In this document: positions 11,448 to 17,903 of the stretch, piece after piece | How the letters are laid out: every line of letters starts with the position of its first letter | How positions within the stretch are numbered: the first letter of the stretch is position 1 | Assembly: GCA_910586645.1 (NCBI GenBank) | Contig: CAJUIS010000036.1 | Span: 1 to 17,903, forward strand | Source of the DNA: an uncultured Lachnospiraceae bacterium | GTDB lineage: Bacteria > Bacillota > Clostridia > Lachnospirales > Lachnospiraceae | Length of the DNA: 17,903 bases | Reading direction: 5' to 3' | Notes under the pieces: generated by a model | What the model was told of the DNA's origin: nothing | The model's database searches: none | What the model saw: only the letters and a program-made list of their open reading frames with translations | Made by a program: the position numbers and the translations under genes

Positions 11448-12653
11448 ATGAAAAAGAAAGTTTTAGCAGCGCTTTTATGTGTTGCAATGACAGCAACTCT
11501 GTTTGCTGGCTGTGGAAGCGATGACGCAAACAACGACAGCAGCGCAGACGCAAACAACGACGCTTCCGGCACAGAAGCGCAGGCAGATCCGGGTGATGCG
11601 GCAGATGACGTTGCAGATGCGGCAAACGCTGCGACAGGCGATTTGGCTGATGCAAACGTAGCGGTATTTTATTATACGTATTCCGATACGTACATTGCAT
11701 CCGTACGTACCGCTTTGGATGCAAAGCTTGATGAAATGGGAGTTAAATATCAGGATTATGATTCCAACAGCAATCAGACGACTCAGAATGAGCAGATTGA
11801 TACCGCAATCCAGACAGGTGCGAATCTGTTGATTGTAAACATCGTTACTTCCGGTTCCGTAGACGCTTCCCAGCAGATCGTTGACAAAGCGTCTGCAGCA
11901 GGCGTTCCTGTAATCTTCTTCAACCGTGCGGTAGAAGACGACAAGACAGAAGGACAGGTGCTTGGCAGCTATGATAAATGTGCATTCGTAGGAACGGACG
12001 CTCCGGAAGCCGGCCATATGCAGGGTAAAATGATCGGTGAATATCTTGTTGCAAATTATGACAAAGTTGACTTAAACGGCGACGGAAAAATCCAGTACGC
12101 TATGATGATGGGTCAGTTAGGAAACGTGGAAGCTATCGCTCGTACACAGTACGGTGTAGAAGATGCAAATGCAGTCCTGACAGAGAACGGCAAACCGGAA
12201 TTAGAGTTCTTTGATTCCGCAAACGCTGACAAATATCAGGTAGACCAGGACGGTAACTGGAGCGCAACGGCAGCAAATAACTACATGAACACGAACCTTT
12301 CCCAGTTCAACGAAGACAACAAAAACATGATCGAGCTCGTTATCTGCAACAACGACGGTATGGCAGAAGGCGTTATCTCCGCATTGAACGACAAAGGTTA
12401 CAACACTGGCGATGACAAGATGATCCCGGTATTCGGCGTTGATGCAACAGACGCTGCAAAACAGTTAATCGCAGACGGCAAAATGGTTGGAACGATTAAG
12501 CAGGACGCTCAGGGTATGGCTGACTGTATCGCTTTCCTGACAGAGAATTGTGCAACTGGCAAAGATGTTATGGACGGAACAGATTCTTACAATATTTCTG
12601 AAACTGTTTCCAATAAGATTTACATCCCATATCAGCCATATACAGGAGAATAA
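11448..12653 (+). CDS. mglB: galactose/glucose-type ABC transporter substrate-binding lipoprotein
   Basis: A 401-residue lipoprotein. The signal peptide ends in the lipobox LFAGC (lipidated C22), followed by a disordered Asp/Asn/Ala linker to about 68. The rest is a periplasmic-binding fold close to E. coli MglB. The calcium loop DLNGDGKIQ (208-216) and its distal glutamate (E296) are kept, as are the sugar contacts matching D14, N91, R158, W183, N211 and D236 (here D80, N159, R232, W271, N302 and D332). Two contacts differ: His152 is N226 and Asp154 is E228, and about ten residues are inserted before W271. The sugar may therefore not be galactose or glucose. A strong AGGAGG-like site precedes the ATG. 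First gene of mglBAC. Confidence 0.93.
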   Translation: MKKKVLAALLCVAMTATLFAGCGSDDANNDSSADANNDASGTEAQADPGDAADDVADAANAATGDLADANVAVFYYTYSDTYIASVRTALDAKLDEMGVKYQDYDSNSNQTTQNEQIDTAIQTGANLLIVNIVTSGSVDASQQIVDKASAAGVPVIFFNRAVEDDKTEGQVLGSYDKCAFVGTDAPEAGHMQGKMIGEYLVANYDKVDLNGDGKIQYAMMMGQLGNVEAIARTQYGVEDANAVLTENGKPELEFFDSANADKYQVDQDGNWSATAANNYMNTNLSQFNEDNKNMIELVICNNDGMAEGVISALNDKGYNTGDDKMIPVFGVDATDAAKQLIADGKMVGTIKQDAQGMADCIAFLTENCATGKDVMDGTDSYNISETVSNKIYIPYQPYTGE

Positions 12654-12685
12654 TCCAAATCATTGGCAGAATGAACTAAAAGGCA

Positions 12686-12722
12686 ATAAGGAGGGTCGCC
12701 AAGCGTGGCTGACCCTCCTTAT
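12686..12722 (+). repeat. stable intercistronic hairpin between mglB and mglA
   Basis: ATAAGGAGGGTC (12686-12697) pairs perfectly with GACCCTCCTTAT (12711-12722). An inner GCCA/TGGC stem with an AGCG loop and one bulged T completes it, giving 16 bp in all. No T-run follows (ATATATGG), so it is more likely a 3'-end stabiliser or processing barrier for mglB mRNA than a full terminator. Confidence 0.82.
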
Positions 12723-12772
12723 ATATGGAAAGATATGTAACAAGACAATGCAGAAAGATTGGAGGGTAAATT

Positions 12773-14272
12773 ATGGGACAGGATGTTCTGTTACAGATGA
12801 CAGATATATGTAAAGAATTTCCCGGCGTAAAAGCATTGGACCATGTTTCCCTGACTGTAAAAAGGGGAACGGTACATGCACTGATGGGTGAGAACGGTGC
12901 AGGAAAGTCCACTCTGATGAAATGTCTGTTTGGTATGTATTCAAAGAACAGCGGGCAGATTTTTTTAGAGGGCAAAGAAGTAAACTTTAAAGATTCCAAG
13001 GAGGCGCTGGAAAACGGCGTAGCCATGGTGCATCAGGAATTAAATCAGGCGTTGAAGCGGAATGTTATGGACAATATCTGGCTGGGACGCTATCCGAAAA
13101 TTGGCGGTGTCATGATCAATGAAAAGAAAATGTATGATGACACAATGGCATTATTCAAGAAGCTGGAAATCGAAGTAGACCCAAAGAGGGTTATGAGTAC
13201 GATGCCGGTTTCACAAAGACAGATGGCTGAAATTGCAAAAGCAGTTTCCTTTAATTCGAAAATAATCGTTTTTGATGAGCCTACCTCATCTTTAACAGAA
13301 GAAGAAGTAGAGCACTTATTCAAGATTATAAATATGCTGCGTGACCAGGGATGCGGAATTATCTATATTTCCCATAAGATGGCTGAAATTTTACGTATTT
13401 CCGATGAAGTTACCGTTATGCGTGACGGACAGTATGTGGCGACCAAAGCGGCGAAAGATCTTACGATGGAAGAAATTATCCGTCTGATGGTTGGCCGTGA
13501 ATTGGGCAATCAGTTCCCGCCAAAGACAAATAAGCCGGGGGATGTGGCTCTGGAAGTGGAAAACCTGACAGCTCAGTATTCACTGTTGAAAGATGTTTCA
13601 TTTAAAGTGCGTCAGGGCGAGATTGTCGGTCTGGCAGGTCTGGACGGCAGCGGACGAACTGAGTGTCTGGAGAATATTTTTGGCGTGGCGACCAGACATT
13701 CCGGAACAATCAAGCTTCATGGAAGAGAGGTTAAAAACCGCAATGCCAGAGAATCTATTAAAAACGGCTTTGCACTGCTGACAGAGGAAAGGCGTGCGAC
13801 AGGTATATTCGGTATTCTGGATATCCGTGAGAATACGGTCATATCCAGTCTGAAAAAGCATTTGAAGAATAAGCTGTATCTGAGCAATAAGAGTATGAGA
13901 GAAGATACACAGTGGTCGATTGATGCAATGCATACAAAGACGCCGACACAGGAGACGAAGATCAGGAGTCTTTCCGGCGGTAACCAGCAGAAAGTTATCC
14001 TTGGCAGATGGCTTTTAACGGAACCGGAAGTGCTGCTTTTGGATGAACCGACCCGTGGAATCGACGTTGGCGCGAAATATGAAATTTATCAGTTGATACT
14101 GGATCTGGCGAATAAGGGGAAAGTCGTTATGGTTGTATCTTCTGAAATGCCGGAGCTTCTTGGTATCTGCGACCGTATTCTCGTTATGTCCGGCGGAAGG
14201 CTGGCTGGCGAAGTGGATGCGGCGAGTACGACACAGGAAGAAATTATGACTTACGCAGCAAAATATGTATAA
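12773..14272 (+). CDS. mglA: sugar ABC transporter ATP-binding protein, two ATPase domains
   Basis: A 499-residue cytoplasmic ATPase with two nucleotide-binding halves, as in MglA, RbsA and XylG. Half one has Walker A GENGAGKST (39-47), signature VSQRQ (146-150) and Walker B FDEP (D168, E169). Half two has a degenerate Walker A GLDGSGRTE (289-297) with Arg in place of the Lys, as is common for this family, a full signature LSGGNQQK (400-407) and Walker B LLLDEPTRG (D424, E425). It powers sugar uptake by the MglC permease. GGAGG is 7 bases before the ATG. It follows a stable hairpin, which probably sets its level below that of MglB. The stop adjoins the mglC ribosome site. Confidence 0.96.
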   Translation: MGQDVLLQMTDICKEFPGVKALDHVSLTVKRGTVHALMGENGAGKSTLMKCLFGMYSKNSGQIFLEGKEVNFKDSKEALENGVAMVHQELNQALKRNVMDNIWLGRYPKIGGVMINEKKMYDDTMALFKKLEIEVDPKRVMSTMPVSQRQMAEIAKAVSFNSKIIVFDEPTSSLTEEEVEHLFKIINMLRDQGCGIIYISHKMAEILRISDEVTVMRDGQYVATKAAKDLTMEEIIRLMVGRELGNQFPPKTNKPGDVALEVENLTAQYSLLKDVSFKVRQGEIVGLAGLDGSGRTECLENIFGVATRHSGTIKLHGREVKNRNARESIKNGFALLTEERRATGIFGILDIRENTVISSLKKHLKNKLYLSNKSMREDTQWSIDAMHTKTPTQETKIRSLSGGNQQKVILGRWLLTEPEVLLLDEPTRGIDVGAKYEIYQLILDLANKGKVVMVVSSEMPELLGICDRILVMSGGRLAGEVDAASTTQEEIMTYAAKYV

Positions 14273-14287
14273 AGGAGGCAGAGCAAA

Positions 14288-15358
14288 ATGAAAGTTGTTG
14301 ATAATATGAAAAACCGCTATGCAGCATATCAGGAGCTGGATAGCAAAGATAAGAAGACATTCTGGAAAGAGACACTGCTGAATAATGCATTGTACATACT
14401 TCTTGTCGTTGCAGTTATTTATACCTACACACAGAATAAACAGTTCTTATCCATGGGGTCTGTTGTAAATATTATTTCCCTGTCTGCATCAAGCATTCCG
14501 ATTGCCTGTGGTATTGCAGGATGTATCGTATTGACGGGTACCGACCTTTCCGCAGGACGTATTGTTGGTTTGACGGCTTGTATTTCAGCGTCTCTGTTAC
14601 AGTCTATGGATTATGCCACAAAGATGTTTCCGCAGTGGAAACCGTTCCCAATTCCGGTTGTTATTCTGATCGTTATGATCGTGGGCGGTATTGTTGGTTT
14701 GGTCAATGGTTTCTTTGTTGCAAAATTTGGACTGCATCCATTTATCGTAACGCTGGCAACGCAGTTGATTACAAACGGCGTTCTGTTAATGTACATTATG
14801 ATCAACGGCAATAACGGACAGCCGCTTTCCGGTCTGGATAAATCTTTCAAAGATTTCGTAACAGGAAGCATTGTGGGAATTGGCGGCGTTCCGATTCCGA
14901 ACTATGTATGGTATGCTGTTGTTATTGTTGTAATTATGTGGTTTATCTGGAATAAGACAACATTCGGAAAGAATATGTTTGCCGTTGGTTCCAATCCGGA
15001 AGCTGCAAATGTATCCGGCGTTAATGTTATGATGACGACGATTCTTGTTCACACACTGGCAGGAGCTATGTATGGGATCACCGGATTTATTGAGTCTGCA
15101 CGTATTGGTTCAAACAGTGCGACAACCGGTTTGAACTACGAGTGTGACGCAATTGCAGCCTGCGTTATCGGCGGTGTATCTTTTGTCGGCGGTACTGGTA
15201 AGATCAGCGGCGTTGTACTTGGCGTATTTATCTTACGTATCATTTTCGGCGCATTGATTTTCTTATCCATCAGCCAGAATTTACAGTACATCATCAAAGG
15301 TCTGATTATTCTTGTAGCCTGCGCAATTGATATGAGAAAATATCTGGTTCGTAAATAA
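14288..15358 (+). CDS. mglC: sugar ABC transporter permease
   Basis: A 356-residue integral membrane protein of the MglC/RbsC permease family, with about eight to ten helices after a polar N-terminal stretch of about 35 residues. Family landmarks are GTDLSAGRIVGLTA near 80-93, the GLVNGFFVAKFGLHPFIVTL segment, and the cytoplasmic coupling region FGKNMFAVGSNPEAANVSGV (about 225-244). It ends with KYLVRK. It forms the transmembrane channel that pairs with MglA. AAAGGAGG lies 9 bases before the ATG. A clear terminator follows, which ends the operon. Confidence 0.96.
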   Translation: MKVVDNMKNRYAAYQELDSKDKKTFWKETLLNNALYILLVVAVIYTYTQNKQFLSMGSVVNIISLSASSIPIACGIAGCIVLTGTDLSAGRIVGLTACISASLLQSMDYATKMFPQWKPFPIPVVILIVMIVGGIVGLVNGFFVAKFGLHPFIVTLATQLITNGVLLMYIMINGNNGQPLSGLDKSFKDFVTGSIVGIGGVPIPNYVWYAVVIVVIMWFIWNKTTFGKNMFAVGSNPEAANVSGVNVMMTTILVHTLAGAMYGITGFIESARIGSNSATTGLNYECDAIAACVIGGVSFVGGTGKISGVVLGVFILRIIFGALIFLSISQNLQYIIKGLIILVACAIDMRKYLVRK

Positions 15359-15370
15359 TTTCTATTTCTG

Positions 15371-15405
15371 GAATGGCCATGATATCCATGGCCATTCTGT
15401 TTTTT
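15371..15405 (+). terminator. intrinsic terminator of the mglBAC operon
   Basis: GAATGGCCATG (15371-15381) pairs perfectly with CATGGCCATTC (15387-15397) around an ATATC loop. TGTTTTTT follows. It lies 12 bases past the mglC stop. Confidence 0.94.
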
Positions 15406-15419
15406 AGTGAGGATAACTT

Positions 15420-15716
15420 ATGAATGACAATATGAGAAACAGAGGACGGAGCGCAATCTATTTAATGGCCGGATTTTATCTGGTTTATATGGCATATCAG
15501 GTTTTTAAGAACCGCGCGGACAGCTCGGGAGGAGAACTGATAGCGGTCATGGCCGGTGCAGCGGCGTTTTTGCTGATTGGCGGAGGAATGATGGGCTTCG
15601 CATTCTATATGTTCTATAAAAACGGCAAAGAGATGCAGAGGGCTTTGGAAGAACAGAAAAAAAAGCAGGAAGGTCTGTCAGATCCGGAGGAAGAAGAGGA
15701 AAGTGGAAAAGCTTGA
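15420..15716 (+). CDS. small two-helix membrane protein with acidic tail
   Basis: A 98-residue protein. A short basic N-terminus (MNDNMRNRGRS) precedes helix one (about 12-29, IYLMAGFYLVYMAYQVF). Helix two spans about 40-66 (LIAVMAGAAAFLLIGGGMM...). The tail (67-98) is strongly charged, first mixed (KNGKEMQRALEEQKKKQ), then acidic (DPEEEEESGKA), and should be cytoplasmic. GAGG is about 7 bases upstream of the ATG. I see no promoter between it and the mgl terminator, so it may rely on read-through. The -35 box of the next promoter overlaps its stop codon. I do not recognise a function. Confidence 0.8.
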   Translation: MNDNMRNRGRSAIYLMAGFYLVYMAYQVFKNRADSSGGELIAVMAGAAAFLLIGGGMMGFAFYMFYKNGKEMQRALEEQKKKQEGLSDPEEEEESGKA

Positions 15717-15741
15717 CATTTCGGAGAATACATGATTAAAT
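15713..15741 (+). promoter_or_regulatory. promoter of the ZTP riboswitch-purine operon
   Basis: Perfect TTGACA (15713-15718), 17 bases and TTAAAT (15736-15741). The -35 overlaps the stop codon of the upstream gene. The transcript would begin near 15748, just before the aptamer. Confidence 0.62.
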
Positions 15742-15754
15742 AAAAGCGGTTATA

Positions 15755-15817
15755 TGACTGACGGAACGTGGAATTTACCACATGAAGTATAACTGATCAA
15801 ATGCCGACCGTCTGGGC
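15755..15817 (+). promoter_or_regulatory. ZTP (pfl motif) riboswitch aptamer
   Basis: The segment contains the hairpin GTGG/CCAC (15768-15771 with 15778-15781) and the hallmark 3' element GCCGACCGTCTGGGC (15803-15817). GACGG (15760-15764) can pair with CCGTC (15808-15812), the pseudoknot of the pfl motif. The usual family sequence there is GGCGG/CCGCC, so both strands have changed together. ZTP riboswitches sense ZTP/ZMP, which build up when formyl-folate is short. The two genes that follow consume AICAR (ZMP), which fits. The call is from memory of the consensus. Confidence 0.86.
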
Positions 15818-15845
15818 TGCTCGCCTGGACGCGTTGGCTTTTTTT
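15803..15845 (+). terminator. riboswitch-controlled transcription terminator
   Basis: A 15-bp stem runs from 15803-15817 to 15823-15838 with one bulged C (15832), a TGCTC loop and seven T (15839-15845). Its 5' arm is the same GCCGACCGTCTGGGC that forms the aptamer 3' element. Ligand-stabilised pseudoknot and terminator are therefore mutually exclusive, giving an ON switch with ligand. Confidence 0.88.
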
Positions 15846-15871
15846 CAACAATGTAAAAAGGAGGAATATTT

Positions 15872-16594
15872 ATGGAATTGTTGTCATTGGAAAAACAGCT
15901 CTCCGGCAATGCTTATCCGGGAAGGGGAATTATTATTGGAAAAAGCGGAGACGGGACGTATGCCGTAACTGCATATTTTATTATGGGAAGAAGCGAGAAC
16001 AGCCGCAACCGCATTTTTGTTGAGGAGAAAGACGGCATTCGTACACAGGCGTTTGATCCTGCCAAGATGAGCGATCCAAGTCTGATTATTTATTCGCCGG
16101 TCCGCGTGCTTGGCAATAAGACGATTGTGACAAATGGGGATCAGACAGATACGATATATGAGGGGATGGACAGGCAGCAGACGTTTGAACAGTCGCTTCG
16201 AATTCGTGAATTTGAACCGGATGCGCCAAATTATACGCCGAGGATTTCAGGGATTATGCATCTGGAAAATGGGACATACAATTATGCTATGTCTATTTTG
16301 AAAAGCGGAAACGGTAATCCGGCTGCGTGCAGCCGTTATACATTTGCATATGAAAATCCGCAGAATGGAGAAGGGCATTATATTCATACTTATATGGGAG
16401 ACGGCAATCCGCTTCCAAGTTTTGAGGGAGAGCCGGAATGGGTCAAAATAGAAGGCGGCATAGATGATTTTACGGACAGGGTATGGAATAGTTTAAACGA
16501 AGAGAATAAAGTGTCTCTTTTTGTGCGTTATATTGATATTGCCTCAGGGACGTATGAAACCAGAATTGTAAATAAAAATCAGCAGGAGGATTAG
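15872..16594 (+). CDS. purO: IMP cyclohydrolase, PurO-type
   Basis: A 240-residue protein related to archaeal-type PurO cyclohydrolase (COG3363), which closes the ring of FAICAR to make IMP, the last step of purine synthesis. Visible family stretches are the opening NAYPGRGIIIGKS (13-25), the strand YAVTAYFIMGRSENSRNR, YSPVRVLGNKTIVTNGDQTD, and the later PRISGIMHL. It is not related to the PurH N-terminal domain. AAAGGAGG lies 7 bases before the ATG, downstream of a ZTP riboswitch. Its stop is one base from the start of the AICAR transformylase gene, which supplies its substrate, so the two make a split functional equivalent of PurH. Confidence 0.9.
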   Translation: MELLSLEKQLSGNAYPGRGIIIGKSGDGTYAVTAYFIMGRSENSRNRIFVEEKDGIRTQAFDPAKMSDPSLIIYSPVRVLGNKTIVTNGDQTDTIYEGMDRQQTFEQSLRIREFEPDAPNYTPRISGIMHLENGTYNYAMSILKSGNGNPAACSRYTFAYENPQNGEGHYIHTYMGDGNPLPSFEGEPEWVKIEGGIDDFTDRVWNSLNEENKVSLFVRYIDIASGTYETRIVNKNQQED

Positions 16595-16595
16595 G

Positions 16596-17774
16596 ATGAA
16601 AGAGTTAGAATTAAAATATGGATGCAATCCAAACCAGAAACCTTCCCGTATTTATACAGAAAACGGGGAGCTTCCGATTAAAGTGTTAAGCGGAAAGCCC
16701 GGATATATTAATTTTCTGGACGCATTTAACGGATGGCAGTTAGTCCGGGAATTAAAAGCGGCGACAGGCCTTGCGGCGGCAGCGTCTTTTAAACATGTTT
16801 CTCCTGCCGGAGCTGCGGTTGGACTGCCGTTATCTGATATTGAGAAAAAAATTTACTGGGTGGACGATATGGAATTGGAACTTACTCCGATTGCAAACGC
16901 CTACGCAAGAGCAAGAGGGGCGGATCGTATGTCTTCTTTTGGGGATTTTATTTCTCTTTCTGACGTCTGTGATAAAGCAACGGCGCTTTTGATTAAAAGA
17001 GAAGTGTCTGACGGAGTGATTGCGCCTGGGTATGAGCCGGAAGCGCTTGAGATTTTAAAGGCGAAAAAGAACGGCGGTTATAATGTAATTGAAATTGATC
17101 CGGATTATGAGCCGGAGCAGATTGAGAAGAAGCAGGTATTTGGCATTACGTTTGAGCAGGGAAGAAATGAGTTAAAGATCGACGACACGTTTTTTGAAAA
17201 TATCGTGACCGAAAATAAAGATCTGAGCGAAAAGGCAAAGATTGATCTTGCAATTTCCATGATTACGTTAAAATATACGCAGTCAAATTCTGTATGTTAT
17301 GTCAAAGACGGACAGGCAATCGGAATCGGAGCGGGACAGCAGAGCCGCATTCACTGTACAAGGCTTGCCGGACAAAAAGCGGACAACTGGTTTTTGCGCC
17401 AGTCGCCGCAGGTTTTGGGACTTTCCTTTGTGGACGGCATTAAAAGGGCGGACAGAGACAATGCGATTGATCTCTATATTGGAGAGGACTATATGGACGT
17501 GCTGTCCGACGGAGCATGGGAGACGATTTTTAAGGTGAAGCCTGAAATCTTTACGAGAGAGGAAAAGCGGGAATGGCTGAATCAGATGAGCGGCGTGACG
17601 CTTGGATCGGATGCGTTTTTCCCGTTTGGAGACAATATTGAGCGTGCGCATAAAAGCGGCGTACAATATGTGGCGCAGCCGGGCGGATCGATTCGGGACG
17701 ACCATGTGATTGATACCTGCAATAAATATGGAATGGTGATGTGCTTTACAGGAATCCGGCTGTTTCATCATTAG
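16596..17774 (+). CDS. purH: AICAR transformylase, stand-alone (PurH C-terminal-like)
   Basis: A 392-residue enzyme that formylates AICAR with 10-formyl-tetrahydrofolate to FAICAR. It covers only the transformylase domain of PurH. No cyclohydrolase domain is attached, and the upstream purO supplies that step. Key stretches are LKYGCNPNQ (6-14), the catalytic Lys-His pair K66-H67 in SFKHVSPAG, AYARARGADRMSSFGDF (102-118), KYTQSNSVCY (226-235) and GIGAGQQSRIHCTRLAG (243-259). The end is RLFHH. These strings are closer to animal ATIC than to E. coli PurH (ending RHFRH), as I remember both. AGGAGG lies in the last purO codons, so translation is coupled. Confidence 0.95.
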   Translation: MKELELKYGCNPNQKPSRIYTENGELPIKVLSGKPGYINFLDAFNGWQLVRELKAATGLAAAASFKHVSPAGAAVGLPLSDIEKKIYWVDDMELELTPIANAYARARGADRMSSFGDFISLSDVCDKATALLIKREVSDGVIAPGYEPEALEILKAKKNGGYNVIEIDPDYEPEQIEKKQVFGITFEQGRNELKIDDTFFENIVTENKDLSEKAKIDLAISMITLKYTQSNSVCYVKDGQAIGIGAGQQSRIHCTRLAGQKADNWFLRQSPQVLGLSFVDGIKRADRDNAIDLYIGEDYMDVLSDGAWETIFKVKPEIFTREEKREWLNQMSGVTLGSDAFFPFGDNIERAHKSGVQYVAQPGGSIRDDHVIDTCNKYGMVMCFTGIRLFHH

Positions 17775-17903
17775 AGTCTTTTCGAAAGAAACTTAAGTTT
17801 TCATTTGTTTACAGTGAAAGGTGCAGCTTACTCTTTTCTGTTATATAGTCGTGAATTGCAAACCGAGATTCCCGACCAAGGGGGAAAGACAGATACAAAC
17901 AGA
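17775..17903. other. 129 bases after the purine operon, no gene seen
   Basis: No coding region or convincing terminator. Small pairings exist (TCTTT/AAAGA at 17777-17789, and TTCCC/GGGAA at 17869-17886), but neither is followed by a T-run. The segment from about 17850 could be the leader of a gene beyond the window edge. Confidence 0.3.

Noticed and set aside
12686..12722. Intrinsic terminator between mglB and mglA
   Set aside because: The stem is strong but is followed by ATATATGG rather than a T-run, and mglA and mglC need the upstream promoters.
15750..15845. Purine (guanine/adenine) riboswitch ahead of the purine genes
   Set aside because: The three-way junction and conserved loops of that class are absent, while the pfl/ZTP hallmark CCGYCTGGGC is present.

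Overview
The window reads as chromosomal DNA of an anaerobic Clostridia species, most likely Lachnospiraceae. Supporting signs are moderate GC content, strong AGGAGG ribosome binding sites, near-consensus sigma-A promoters with 17-bp spacers, a clostridial-type BioB/BioY pair, a PurO-type IMP cyclohydrolase beside a stand-alone AICAR transformylase, and an SPFH + ribbon-helix-helix pair of a type I associate with this family. No transposase, phage gene, CRISPR array or plasmid function is visible. The family assignment is inference from gene content.

Layout. Bases 1-216 hold a possible 3' end of a gene, a tRNA-Trp(CCA) and a strong bidirectional terminator. On the minus strand from 227 to 1661 lie a 50-residue membrane peptide, a 90-residue two-helix membrane protein and a membrane-anchored DUF4352 protein. 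Bases 1662-2300 hold no convincing gene. At 2301-3949 (minus) is a two-gene biotin operon, bioY-bioB, with a BirA-type operator over its promoter. At 4152-4538 (plus) is a small HPr-like protein that lacks the phosphorylated histidine. At 4571-6931 (plus) is a large helicase with an N-terminal PD-(D/E)XK nuclease domain. It runs tail to tail, with overlap, into a minus-strand hxlR-lysR pair (6908-8114). Upstream on the same strand is an SPFH (band 7) membrane protein with a ribbon-helix-helix protein (8188-9387), followed by a divergent promoter region.

Rightward from 9462 come a conserved pair of unknown function (ACT-domain UPF0237 and UPF0210/PFL family), then an mglBAC galactose/glucose-type ABC transporter behind tandem promoters (11328-15405). 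The transporter operon contains a strong intercistronic hairpin and ends in a classic terminator. A small membrane protein follows, then a ZTP (pfl) riboswitch controlling the last two steps of IMP synthesis: purO-like cyclohydrolase and AICAR transformylase (15713-17774).

The regulatory logic is unusually readable. Biotin probably represses bioYB through BirA. HxlR and the ribbon-helix-helix protein each have a dyad placed exactly on their own operon's promoter. ZTP, which rises when AICAR transformylation stalls for lack of formyl-folate, should prevent termination ahead of the genes that consume AICAR. No single unknown defence system stands out. The best candidates for undescribed biology are the nuclease-helicase fusion, the SPFH/RHH unit, the His-less HPr homologue, and the variant sugar-binding protein.
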